From positions 32,693-96,692 of the forward strand of contig CALXQM010000010.1 of NCBI GenBank assembly GCA_944390765.1: a DNA stretch of 64,000 nucleotides, written 5' to 3'. The notes under the pieces were generated by a model. The model was not told the origin of the DNA, ran no database searches, and saw only the letters and a program-made list of their open reading frames with translations. Below, piece after piece: positions 54,646 through 63,893 of the stretch. A program made the position numbers and the translations under genes. Source of the stretch: an uncultured Alphaproteobacteria bacterium (GTDB lineage: Bacteria > Pseudomonadota > Alphaproteobacteria > UBA3830). How positions within the stretch are numbered: position 1 is the first letter of the stretch; each line of letters starts with the position of its first letter.

Positions 54646-56008
54646 TTTTTATTCCTTCCACTATCTTATCCATATGCATTGAATGTGAACCCTTTACTAA
54701 AATTTTATCTCCGGGCTTAATAAAAGAAATAACTTTTTCTTTTAAATTTTCAGAATTGTCAGACCAAGCTTCTTTTCTGCTGTCTTGAATGTTATTAAAT
54801 AAATGTTTCATTAGATTACCGCAAGCGAATACGTGATTAATTCCATATTTTTCTACAGTTGCTGCAAGATTTTCATGAAGTTGGACCTCTTGTCGCCCAA
54901 GTTCTTTCATATCTCCTAAAACTAAAATTTTCCTTCCTCGATATGTAGATAATGTTCTTATAGCTGCTTTTACAGAGGTTGGACAGGCATTATATGAATC
55001 ATCAATAATTAGAATATCATTTTTTTGGAAAATATTTCCACGACCTGAAGAAATAGTAAAATTACTTAGAGATTCTGCTAAAATTTTTACTGAAATACCG
55101 CTAATCGCATATGCTGCCAAAATAGAGGCTAAGCTATTCGGAATTAAAGAAATATTATGTCCAGAGATTTTATAATTAATAGTATTTCCTAAAACTCTAG
55201 CATTTACAAAAATATTATCATCTTCTATTTGATAAGAATTAACCTGCGCATTAGCAGAATTAAATCCAAAAGTATAAATATTTTTTATATTATTTTGTTT
55301 AGCTTTTCTTATAAAAAATTCACAATAAGCATTATCTGCCGGTAAAATAATAGCTTCTTGAGGGAAAGATGTTTCCATTATTTCAGACTTTGCTTTAGCT
55401 ATATCCCAAACAGAATTAAAAAATTCTAAATGTGTTTCACATACATAAGTAATAACAGAAACATTAGGGCTAATTATTTCAATAAGTTTTTTTATTTCAC
55501 CTTTATGACTCATACCCATTTCAAAAATGCCAATTTGTGTTTGCATTGGCATAGTTGCAACGCAGATAGGCAATCCAATTTGACTATTAAAATTTTTACG
55601 AGAAACATATACATTTCTACTAGTAGTATTTTGTAATAAATGATATATAAGATTTTTCGTAGTTGTTTTCCCTATACTTCCTGTAACACCTATATATTTG
55701 GATTGAATTAAAGATAAGTTATATTTAGCCAATGTTAAAAGAGCTTCATAACAAGAATTTACTTGTATTAATCTAGATTTATCGACATTATTAATATCCT
55801 TCTCAACTAAGGCAAAAGAGGCTCCATTTTTTAAAGCAGATTGAACAAAATCATGCCCATCTACATTATCTCCTTTTAATGCAATAAACATATCTTCATT
55901 TTTTATTTCTCTAGAATCTACACAAATACCTTTTATTTCTATTTCATCTAATTGGCTATTTAATTTAGCATGCAGTAAATTTATTAATTTATCTCGTTTT
56001 AATAACAT
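54635..56008 (-). CDS. murF: UDP-N-acetylmuramoyl-tripeptide--D-alanyl-D-alanine ligase
   Basis: Attaches D-Ala-D-Ala (made by the ddl product at 9.7 kb) to the UDP-MurNAc tripeptide. 457 aa. GICVDSREIKNEDMFIALKG, Mur ATP site GVTGSIGKTTTKNLI, FEMGMSHKGEI, SGRGN and DDSYNACPTSVKAAI. Overlaps murE by 10 bp and mraY by 11 bp. Confidence 0.96.
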   Translation of the reverse strand: MLLKRDKLINLLHAKLNSQLDEIEIKGICVDSREIKNEDMFIALKGDNVDGHDFVQSALKNGASFALVEKDINNVDKSRLIQVNSCYEALLTLAKYNLSLIQSKYIGVTGSIGKTTTKNLIYHLLQNTTSRNVYVSRKNFNSQIGLPICVATMPMQTQIGIFEMGMSHKGEIKKLIEIISPNVSVITYVCETHLEFFNSVWDIAKAKSEIMETSFPQEAIILPADNAYCEFFIRKAKQNNIKNIYTFGFNSANAQVNSYQIEDDNIFVNARVLGNTINYKISGHNISLIPNSLASILAAYAISGISVKILAESLSNFTISSGRGNIFQKNDILIIDDSYNACPTSVKAAIRTLSTYRGRKILVLGDMKELGRQEVQLHENLAATVEKYGINHVFACGNLMKHLFNNIQDSRKEAWSDNSENLKEKVISFIKPGDKILVKGSHSMHMDKIVEGIKNAL

Positions 56009-57495
56009 TTTTTACATTCCCTTAAAATAATTTCTTTATCATTAAAATGTATAGTTTTATTACCTATTATTTGATAATCCTCATGCCCTTTACCTGCTAT
56101 TAGTAATACATCTCCTGAGTTTAATTGATTAATAGCGTAAGCTATCGCTTTTTCACGATTTTTTATTTCTTTGGCCATAGGGCATCCATTTAAAATCATG
56201 CTACGAATTATATCAGAATTTTCATTCCTTGGATTATCGTCTGTTACTATAATATTGTCAGCATATTGTTTTGCTATTTCCCCCATTAAATGACGTTTAT
56301 CAGCATCACGATTACCGCCACAGCCAAAAACAACATGCAATCTATTTGCGGTATGTTTACGCAAAGATATTAAAGCATTTTTTAATGCATCTGGTGTATG
56401 AGCATAATCTACATAAATATTACCTCCATTTTTATTAGCTACTAATTCTAACCGACCGCTAATAGGTTTAAGGTGTTCTATTGCATATAGAATATTATTT
56501 AATGATTCCCCTGTTGAATAACAAATACCTATTGCACATAATGCATTATATACCTGAAAATCGCCGGCTAATGGTAAATCAAAATTATATTCTTTATTGA
56601 AAAAGCGAATTTTTACTTTTTGGAATTGATTATCTTGAATTACTGATATTAGTTTAATATCTGGAGATTTTTTACCATAACTAATAAATTTTATATGTCT
56701 CTTATGAGCTATTGCTGATAATCTGTTAAAACTTATTTCATCATCTGAATTAATTACAAAAATAGAATTATTGTTCGCTAAATCAGAAAACAACCTTTCT
56801 TTTGCTAACCAATAATTTTCGAAATTATGATGATAATCCAAATGGTCTTGAGTAAAGTTTGTAAAAGCACAGATTGAAAAATTAATATCATCTAATCGAT
56901 ATTGATCTATACCATGACTAGACGCCTCTATTGCAATATTTCTTATATCTTTTGAATTAAGTTTAGAAAAGATATGCCTTAAAGTAACAGCTCCAGGCGA
57001 TGTAAGACCTGTTATTTGTTTGGTATCTTTTGTAATTACTCCAAGGGTTCCTATACTAGCAGCTTTTTTACCTATATATATCCAGATTTGTCTAACAATA
57101 TCAACAGTCGAACTCTTTCCATTTGTTCCTGTTACTGCGACAATATTATCAAATGAAGTTTCCCAAAATTTAGAACATATATAAGCCAACGTTTTACGTG
57201 TATTTTTAACTGATATGAAGAAAATATCGTTAACTATTAATATCTCATTTTCCCCAAGTTTTTCTAATGAAAAAGACTCGATAATATCAGCAGAATCAGT
57301 ATTTATGACTATAAATTTAGCACCATTTTCTATAGCATCACGAATATATAAGGTTCCATTCGTATTATTTCCATTTATAGCCACGAACATACTATTTAAA
57401 GTTGCTTTTCTTGAATCATCTATAACATCCGATACTTCCAGATCTCTTATTTCTTCTGCAACAGAAAAATTTAATAAATCTGATAATTTTTTCAT
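55999..57495 (-). CDS. murE: UDP-MurNAc-tripeptide synthetase, meso-DAP type
   Basis: Third amino-acid ligase of the pathway. 498 aa. Mur ATP site AVTGTNGKSSTVDIVRQ, then EASSHGIDQYRL, TNFTQDHLDYH, and the specificity motif DNPRNE, which selects meso-diaminopimelate over Lys. GKGHEDYQ near the end is also family-typical. Overlaps ftsI by 4 bp. Confidence 0.97.
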   Translation of the reverse strand: MKKLSDLLNFSVAEEIRDLEVSDVIDDSRKATLNSMFVAINGNNTNGTLYIRDAIENGAKFIVINTDSADIIESFSLEKLGENEILIVNDIFFISVKNTRKTLAYICSKFWETSFDNIVAVTGTNGKSSTVDIVRQIWIYIGKKAASIGTLGVITKDTKQITGLTSPGAVTLRHIFSKLNSKDIRNIAIEASSHGIDQYRLDDINFSICAFTNFTQDHLDYHHNFENYWLAKERLFSDLANNNSIFVINSDDEISFNRLSAIAHKRHIKFISYGKKSPDIKLISVIQDNQFQKVKIRFFNKEYNFDLPLAGDFQVYNALCAIGICYSTGESLNNILYAIEHLKPISGRLELVANKNGGNIYVDYAHTPDALKNALISLRKHTANRLHVVFGCGGNRDADKRHLMGEIAKQYADNIIVTDDNPRNENSDIIRSMILNGCPMAKEIKNREKAIAYAINQLNSGDVLLIAGKGHEDYQIIGNKTIHFNDKEIILRECKKCY

Positions 57496-59138
57496 TTTAC
57501 TTTTCTCAACATTTCATGCCAATCAGGTTCTTTTTCGGATTTTATAGTCATTCCCAACATAGGACCTATTCTTTTTATAATATTAGCAGCAGTCGGTGCT
57601 GCAATCCATCCCGCAGTACGATATCCGTGTGTTTTTGCGGTCGCTTGTGGTTCATCTAAAACAAGATAAATTGAATATTTTGGATTCGGCATAGGGAAAG
57701 CTCCTATAAACCCTGTATAATTCGCTTTTTTAGAATAGCTTCCTCTATTTAATTTTTCAGCTGTACCTGACTTTCCCCCAACGAAATAACCAGGCACTTC
57801 AGCAAATCTATTAGCTCCTTCTGTAACATTGATTCTCATTAAAATAGCTATTAATTTGGATGTTTTTTCCGAAATTATTCTTTCACCCTTAAATAAATTA
57901 TCTCTTTTCAGAAGAGTTGGATTATATTTTATGCCATTATTTAAAATACCAGAAATTATAGTAATGAGATGTAATGGGCTTAAGGCTATGCCATGTCCAA
58001 ATGCTATAGTCATTGAACTTGCATCTGACCAATTTTTTGGAAATAAAGGATGTTGTGTTTCTGGTAATTCACAAGACACTGAATCAAGTAATCCTATATG
58101 TTTAAAAAATGTTTTTTGCCTTTCTTTACCCACATCTAAAGCGATACGAGCAGAACCAATATTAGACGAATATTTTAAAATTTCTTCGACACTAAGAAAT
58201 CTACATTTTCCTTTAAAATCATGAATTTTAAATCTGCCTATTTTTAAAGGGAATCTGGCATCATATTGTGTAAACGGAGTAATTCTACCTGTTTCAAAAG
58301 CCATAGCTGTATTAAATATTTTGGCAACAGATCCCGGTTCTATAGCTGATGAAGTTGCCATATTAAATCTCTCCCTCGATTCTGGATTTGTATTCTTATT
58401 AGGATCAAAGTCAGGTAAAGAAACTAATGACAAAATTTCTCCATTAGTTATATCCATTACAATAGCTGTCCCACCGAGTGCATGAAATTCTTCAATAGAT
58501 TTTTGTAATTCATCACGTACAGCATATTGAATATTTACATCTATTGATAATTTAATAGGCCGTGATGATTCTCTTAAAGCTTCATCAAATACTTTCTCTA
58601 TGCCTGCAATACCGATATTATCTATATCAATACCGCCAATAATATGGGAAAATAAATTTTTATCTGGATATACCCTTCTTTCTGTTTTCAAAAAATGAAA
58701 TCCAGGGATTCCTTGATTTAAAACCTCCTGTTCTTGTTTAGGAGATAAGTTGCGTTTGACCCATAGAAACTTTTTCGCAGATTTTAACTTATTAAGAAAA
58801 TTTTTTTTATTTATTTCTTTAAATACAGTAGATATTTTATTTGTAGCTTCTTTAAAATCTAATATTTCATGAGGACAAGCATATAGAGAAACAGTAGGTA
58901 GACTTGTTGCAATAATAATACCATTTCTATCAACGATATCTGCCCTAGTCGTAATAACAGGAATATTTCCATTTATAGTTTTACTATGATCATTGAAAAC
59001 CATAATTTGTGCTAAACGAATAATTAATATAATGAAAGATATTATGAAAAATAACATAATCCATAGGCAACGGACCCTTGCTAATTCTATAGCTTTGAAA
59101 ACCACTGAATAAACATTATTTCCAAAATTTTTATACAT
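57492..59138 (-). CDS. ftsI: Division-specific peptidoglycan transpeptidase (PBP3)
   Basis: Class B PBP cross-linking septal wall with FtsW. 548 aa with one N-terminal membrane anchor (CLWIMLFFIISFIILIIRLA). After the dimerisation domain come the active-site motifs: SxxK as EPGSVAKIF (about residue 268), SxN as YSSNIG and KSG as GGKSGTAEK. VDRNGIIIATSLPTVSLYA is the usual start of the PBP dimer domain. Shares a base with the ftsL stop. Confidence 0.96.
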   Translation of the reverse strand: MYKNFGNNVYSVVFKAIELARVRCLWIMLFFIISFIILIIRLAQIMVFNDHSKTINGNIPVITTRADIVDRNGIIIATSLPTVSLYACPHEILDFKEATNKISTVFKEINKKNFLNKLKSAKKFLWVKRNLSPKQEQEVLNQGIPGFHFLKTERRVYPDKNLFSHIIGGIDIDNIGIAGIEKVFDEALRESSRPIKLSIDVNIQYAVRDELQKSIEEFHALGGTAIVMDITNGEILSLVSLPDFDPNKNTNPESRERFNMATSSAIEPGSVAKIFNTAMAFETGRITPFTQYDARFPLKIGRFKIHDFKGKCRFLSVEEILKYSSNIGSARIALDVGKERQKTFFKHIGLLDSVSCELPETQHPLFPKNWSDASSMTIAFGHGIALSPLHLITIISGILNNGIKYNPTLLKRDNLFKGERIISEKTSKLIAILMRINVTEGANRFAEVPGYFVGGKSGTAEKLNRGSYSKKANYTGFIGAFPMPNPKYSIYLVLDEPQATAKTHGYRTAGWIAAPTAANIIKRIGPMLGMTIKSEKEPDWHEMLRKVK

Positions 59139-59497
59139 TAATCATCCTCATCTTCGTGAGACAAAATCTCAGAAATAAGTTTTGATAATCTTTTTTTATG
59201 TTGAATATTTTTACTATTATTATGAAATAATGAAGAATCGTATTCTTTTAATTGTTTTGGTTCGATTTGCTTCATAGGGAGATATTTTAATGTTAATTTT
59301 TGAATACGATCAGGAGTTGTTAACGCTTTCCATTCAGCTCTTAAAATATGCTGATTCTTTTTTTCAGTTTCTAAGGCTTTTTTTGCATAATGAATTCTAT
59401 CTTCTATAGACATTACAGAATATTTTAATCCAAATAACACTGAACCAGATAAACATATAAAAAATGAAAAAAATACTGTAAATTTTTTAGATACCAT
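59138..59497 (-). CDS. ftsL: Cell-division protein FtsL
   Basis: 119-aa bitopic protein of the FtsQLB complex. Short cytoplasmic N-terminus, membrane segment KFTVFFSFFICLSGSVLFGL, then a coiled coil (YAKKALETEKKNQHILRAEW) ending in the conserved LTTPDRIQKLTLKYLPM. First gene of the division cluster; rsmH and mraZ, normally upstream, are replaced by a TadE-like gene. Confidence 0.88.
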   Translation of the reverse strand: MVSKKFTVFFSFFICLSGSVLFGLKYSVMSIEDRIHYAKKALETEKKNQHILRAEWKALTTPDRIQKLTLKYLPMKQIEPKQLKEYDSSLFHNNSKNIQHKKRLSKLISEILSHEDEDD

Positions 59498-59564
59498 AAT
59501 TAATCATTTATAAATTATTTCTATTATAGCACGTCAATATTACATAACAATGAATTACTGATAT

Positions 59565-60110
59565 TTAATTACATACGCAAATTGCTCGATTCCAAATTAG
59601 GAATTGTTGACTTTTACTAGAATCTCTAGCGAATAATTTTGCAATATAAGGGCTAGAGAATTCGTAATCACATACTAATGTTAACTCAAAAGCACATCCC
59701 GAGGATATTCTATTGTCAACCATTTTATCTTCAACTCCTTCTGCAATCATCACATTTTCAGAATGAGAGGCAGTGCTTGGATAATTCACAGGATTTCCAT
59801 AATTTGAATCAGTTGTTAGATCACTTAAACTTGGATAAACAATGATATAGCTACGAATATTATTATTTTTAACGAATGGTGGAAGATTTTTTTTTATAAT
59901 CGAGTCAAAATGTTCAGTATCTTTAAATGCACAATAATCGAATGTAGTCTCTAATGTTATAGAATCAATAGCGCTTTGCAATATCGTTATTTTTATCATT
60001 TCCAAAATAAAAAATATTAAGGATAATAAGACAGGAATACATAAGGCTGCTTCTATCACAGTGCTTCCTGATTTTTCATCTTTAAAAGAATCTAAAACTT
60101 TTACAATCAT
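59565..60110 (-). CDS. TadE-like pilus-assembly protein
   Basis: 181 aa. The TadE signature is plain: DEKSGSTVIEAALCIPVLLS in E. coli-like arrangement (here KDEKSGSTVIEAALCIPVLL), a Gly-Ser-x-x-x-E pseudopilin-type start followed by about 22 hydrophobic residues. The C-terminal part contains four Cys (two in GCAFELTLVCD and ICVC at the end). TadE and TadG are minor pseudopilins of Flp/Tad systems; the giant TadG-like protein at 19.7 kb may act in the same machine. No tad secretion ATPase gene is in the window. Confidence 0.8.
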   Translation of the reverse strand: MIVKVLDSFKDEKSGSTVIEAALCIPVLLSLIFFILEMIKITILQSAIDSITLETTFDYCAFKDTEHFDSIIKKNLPPFVKNNNIRSYIIVYPSLSDLTTDSNYGNPVNYPSTASHSENVMIAEGVEDKMVDNRISSGCAFELTLVCDYEFSSPYIAKLFARDSSKSQQFLIWNRAICVCN

Positions 60111-60155
60111 TTTTTTATTATATAATTGAACAGTTAAGTATAGATTAACATAAAA

Positions 60156-60189
60156 AAAAGAATTCTATTAACCTATATAGAATTCTTTT
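60156..60189 (-). terminator. Rho-independent terminator of tyrS
   Basis: AAAAGAATTCTAT (60156-60168) pairs perfectly with ATAGAATTCTTTT (60177-60189); on the minus strand the stem is followed by a T run, about 30 bp after the tyrS stop. It also separates tyrS from the TadE-like gene. Confidence 0.85.
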
Positions 60190-60220
60190 GAGATTATTAT
60201 TTTATCTATAATTAGATGAA

Positions 60221-61477
60221 TTAATCACTAATTTTTATTAATAAATTTCTCTTCTTCCCGCATGAAAGTTTTAAAATGTCTCCTGCTTTTAGATTAGAAT
60301 CAAACTTATAATTCTCATCTATAGAAATATCATTAATATATATTCCATTACCACGAATTAATCTTTTAGCCTCTCCACGGCTACTACACAAATCACTATT
60401 TACAAGCACATCGACTATTGATATTTCTTTCAATTCTTTTAAGCTAATGCAATATTGTTGAAGATGAGATAATTTAGATAAATCTTCACCTGATTTTCCA
60501 AAAACACCTTCAGCTGTTTTATGTATAGAATCCAAAGAATCATCACCTCTAACAATTGCCGTAACGCTATCAGCAAGTAACACCTTAATTTCATTAAGTT
60601 CTTGACCTTTTAATGATTCCATCTTCTTTATTTCATTAACAGGTATATCTGTAAACAAATACAACAATTTAATAACATCGGCATCATCTACATTTCGCCA
60701 ATATTGCCAAAAATCATATGAAGAAAGCATATTTTCAGATAACCATACTGCTCCATTAGCAGTCTTCCCCATTTTTTTCCCATCACTCGTTGTTAATAAT
60801 GGATTGGTAAATCCAAATGCTGTTTTACCTAATTTTTTATGAATAAGATCCACACCGCAAACAATATTCCCCCATTGATCTTGTCCACCTAATTGAATTT
60901 GGCAATCATAATCTTTGAATAAAATATAAAAATCAAATCCCTGCATAACCATATAATTAAACTCTAGAAAACTCAGAGAATTATTTGCCTGCAACTTAGT
61001 TTTTACAGAGTCAAACCCGATCATACGGTTAATAGAAAAATATGTCCCAACTTCTCTTAAGAAGTCCAAATAATTTAAATTATTCAACCAATCAGCATTA
61101 TTCAACATAATCGCATCTGTTGATTCATTTCCAAATTTAAGGAATGGTAACAAGCATGCTTTAATTCCTTGAAGATTTTCTTCTATTTGTTCATCAGACA
61201 ACATAGGTCTAGTTGTATTGCGAAAAGAAGGATCTCCTATTTTTGTTGTTCCTCCGCCTACAATAATAATTGGCTTATGTCCGCATTTTTGGAATAGTCT
61301 CATTGTAAATATTGGCAATAGATGACCTACGTGTAAACTTTTGGCTGTAATATCAAAGCCTACGTATGCTCTACGTCCTGGAGTTGAAAGATATGAATCT
61401 ATCTCCTCTAAATCTGTATATTGATTAATAAAACCTCGTTCTACAGCTTCTTTTATAAATTCTGATTTAAATTCCAT
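60221..61477 (-). CDS. tyrS: Tyrosyl-tRNA synthetase
   Basis: Class I synthetase. 418 aa. YVGFDITAKSLHVGHLLPIF has the HIGH-type HVGH, GGQDQWGNIV binds tyrosine, KMGKT in DGKKMGKTANGAVWL is the KMSKS-type loop, and an S4-like RNA-binding domain closes the chain (LCSSRGEAKRLIRGNGIYIN). A strong ribosome site (AGGAGG) precedes the ATG. Confidence 0.97.
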   Translation of the reverse strand: MEFKSEFIKEAVERGFINQYTDLEEIDSYLSTPGRRAYVGFDITAKSLHVGHLLPIFTMRLFQKCGHKPIIIVGGGTTKIGDPSFRNTTRPMLSDEQIEENLQGIKACLLPFLKFGNESTDAIMLNNADWLNNLNYLDFLREVGTYFSINRMIGFDSVKTKLQANNSLSFLEFNYMVMQGFDFYILFKDYDCQIQLGGQDQWGNIVCGVDLIHKKLGKTAFGFTNPLLTTSDGKKMGKTANGAVWLSENMLSSYDFWQYWRNVDDADVIKLLYLFTDIPVNEIKKMESLKGQELNEIKVLLADSVTAIVRGDDSLDSIHKTAEGVFGKSGEDLSKLSHLQQYCISLKELKEISIVDVLVNSDLCSSRGEAKRLIRGNGIYINDISIDENYKFDSNLKAGDILKLSCGKKRNLLIKISD

Positions 61478-61494
61478 ACGTTTCCTCCTATAAA

Positions 61495-62151
61495 TTAAAA
61501 ATTTACTACATTATTTATTGTCCTAATTTCTAAGTATTCATTAATACTTTGTTTTATGACATCTAAGTTATTATTAAAAAAGTGATCACAATTTTCAATA
61601 ACTTTATGAGAAATTGAAATACCTTTTTGACTATTTAATTTTTCTACTAATCTTTCAATAGGTTCTGCTGGGCATATAATGTCATTAGATCCATTAATAA
61701 TCAAACCGGAAACAGGGCAAGGCGCTAAAAATGAAAAATCAAAAATATTCGCTGGTGGACATACAGCAACAAATCCGGAAATTTCTGGGCGTCTCATCAA
61801 TAATTGCATGCCTATTAACGCACCAAAGGAAAAACCTGCTATCCAAATCGGTCTAGTTCCAGGATTAATAGATTGAATCCAATCTAAAACAGCTGCGGTA
61901 TCAGTTAATTCACCTTCTCCTTTTGCAAAAATTCCTTCAGATTTTCCAACACCTCTAAAATTAAAACGAATAACAGAAAATCCATTTTCAACAAATGAAT
62001 TGAAAAGAGTAACAGTTACGCGATTATTCATCGTACCACCTTGCAAAGGATGAGGATGTAAAATAATCGCTAAAGGAGCATTAGGTTCCTTACAATGATG
62101 ATAACGTGCCTCTATCCTTCCTGCCTGACCTGTTAAAATAATTGCTGGCAT
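61495..62151 (-). CDS. Alpha/beta hydrolase of the CocE/dienelactone-hydrolase-like group
   Basis: 218 aa single-domain hydrolase. LHPHPLQGGTMNNRVTVTLF is the group signature around the oxyanion site, FNFRGVGKSEG follows, the nucleophile Ser is in IAGFSFGALIG, the acid in NGSNDIICP and the His in ENCDHFFNN. Related proteins occur in most alphaproteobacteria next to tyrS or cysteine-desulfurase genes, with no proven substrate. AGGAG is 7 nt before the ATG; 17 bp separate it from tyrS. Confidence 0.88.
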   Translation of the reverse strand: MPAIILTGQAGRIEARYHHCKEPNAPLAIILHPHPLQGGTMNNRVTVTLFNSFVENGFSVIRFNFRGVGKSEGIFAKGEGELTDTAAVLDWIQSINPGTRPIWIAGFSFGALIGMQLLMRRPEISGFVAVCPPANIFDFSFLAPCPVSGLIINGSNDIICPAEPIERLVEKLNSQKGISISHKVIENCDHFFNNNLDVIKQSINEYLEIRTINNVVNF

Positions 62152-62353
62152 CCATATTCTCCTAAATTTCTTTTTGTAAATTAAATCCCATTATATCAAA
62201 TAATGCTTTTAAAAATATTTTACAAGTCCTTTTTTAAAAAATTGCGGTTTTATTTTTATAATATAATTGAAATTTACTTTTACATATTTAATATTTATTA
62301 ACTAAATATTTATTTAGATAAAATATCATGTACTCTAAATTAAGGAGATGAAA

Positions 62354-63508
62354 ATGGACTTCGCTAACAAAGTTGTTTTAGTACGTGTTGATTTTAATGT
62401 ACCTATACAATCAGGAATTGTTTTAGATGAAGCCAGATTGTACCAACCTCTAGAAACAATAAAATCATTACAAAATCAAGGAGCAAAAGTCGTTTTATTG
62501 TCTCATTTAGGTAGTACAACAATAAAAAATAAAGAGCAAAGTTTAAAAAATTTAGTTCCATATTTAGAAAAAATATATAATTCAGAAATAGTTTTCATAG
62601 ATGATTGTATATCGAAAAAAGCAAAAACAATTATAGCATCTACTTCTTCAGATAAGTTAATTTTATTAGAGAATTTAAGATTTCACATTGAAGAAGAACT
62701 ATGCAATTTAGATTTTGCGATGAAATTAGCGTCGTTAGGTGATATTTTCGTTAATGAAGCATTTTCAGTATCTCACAGAAAACATGCATCAATTTATGGA
62801 ATTCCTAAATTTCTGCCATCAATATTAGGAGAAAATTTTAAAAAAGAAATAAAAATTGCAGATAGTTTTTTTGGAACAAAAAAATTTCCTAAAATAGCCA
62901 TTATAGGAGGTTCAAAATTGCATACTAAAGTTAATCTTTTAAAAACTCTTGTAAAAGAAGTGAATAAATTAGCTTTAGGCGGAGGAATTGCAGGGGCATT
63001 TTTATCTTATTTAGGAAATTCTACATTAAGAATATTTAACCCAAAAGAATTCGAAGAAGATGTAAAAGAAATTATGTCCAATGCTGAAAAAAATGATTGT
63101 GAATTGTTGTTACCTATAGATTTTTCGGCTTTAATCTCATCAGATACTGGTATAGATTGCGCAATAATTTCATCAGAACATGATAGTGCAAGTATTTTCG
63201 ATATTGGTCCTGAAACAGTAGATTTATTTAAGAAAAATATTTCTGAAAGCAGAATACTATTGTGGAATGGTCCATTAGGTTTATTTGAAAAGGCGCCTTT
63301 TGATTTTGGGACTAAGGCGATAGCGGAATTTATTGCTCAAAGAACAGACGAAAATCAACTTGTCTCTATTGCAGGTGGAGGAGATACTGGTTTTGCCTTA
63401 AAAAAGTTTGGTGTATCGGATAAATTTACTCATATATCAACTGCAGGTGGGGCATTTTTAAGTTATTTAGAACATGGAGCGTTTCCAGGCATTGACGCTA
63501 TTGTATAA
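62354..63508 (+). CDS. pgk: Phosphoglycerate kinase
   Basis: Glycolytic 1,3-bisphosphoglycerate to 3-phosphoglycerate step, making ATP. Start chosen at ATG 62354: GGAG (62344-62347) touches the ATG at 62348 but is 6 nt from 62354. Motifs: VRVDFNVPIQSG, LSHLG, LLENLRFHIEEE, NEAFSVSHRKHAS, IIGGSKLHTKVNLL, LALGGGIAGAF, LWNGPLGLFE and IAGGGDTGFAL. About 384 aa. Diverged at several positions (NEAF for NDAF) but complete. No other glycolytic gene is adjacent. Confidence 0.95.
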   Translation: MDFANKVVLVRVDFNVPIQSGIVLDEARLYQPLETIKSLQNQGAKVVLLSHLGSTTIKNKEQSLKNLVPYLEKIYNSEIVFIDDCISKKAKTIIASTSSDKLILLENLRFHIEEELCNLDFAMKLASLGDIFVNEAFSVSHRKHASIYGIPKFLPSILGENFKKEIKIADSFFGTKKFPKIAIIGGSKLHTKVNLLKTLVKEVNKLALGGGIAGAFLSYLGNSTLRIFNPKEFEEDVKEIMSNAEKNDCELLLPIDFSALISSDTGIDCAIISSEHDSASIFDIGPETVDLFKKNISESRILLWNGPLGLFEKAPFDFGTKAIAEFIAQRTDENQLVSIAGGGDTGFALKKFGVSDKFTHISTAGGAFLSYLEHGAFPGIDAIV

Positions 63509-63893
63509 TTCATCGTTACAAAAAATTTTAATTATTGTTTAAAAATATAGCGGTTTATTAATGTTTTGTTATAATTTTTTCTCTATTAAATAAATAAGAA
63601 TCTACTCTTTTATCTGTTACATGACAATTCATCGCTTAGCAAAATATGAAAGCACTTTTGAAAGAATGTGTAGATTTTCAATATCTTTACAATAACTCAG
63701 AATGACTCAAATTGAATGTAACGATGTATTTATTCAGAATAATAAGCTTTATAGGTTCTATCTATTTTCTTTTTTCAAATAAGGTGGTGGTATGTTGTAT
63801 AGAGGCAACAGTTAAAGAAGTATTTAAATATAAAGTTTGTCGAAAATAGGAGAAGTGATAATATGCAGGCATGAAAGAAATATGGAGACAGAT
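63509..63893. other. Gap upstream of the terminal gene
   Basis: A strongly decayed right-half repeat may lie at 63672-63707 (GTAGATTTTCAATATC, then AACTCAGAATGAC). The rest is AT-rich; a possible promoter lies near the end. Confidence 0.5.
63837..63864 (+). promoter_or_regulatory. Possible promoter of the terminal gene
   Basis: -35 TTGTCG (63837-63842), 16-bp spacer, -10 TAATAT (63859-63864), 29 bp before the ATG at 63894. Confidence 0.4.
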
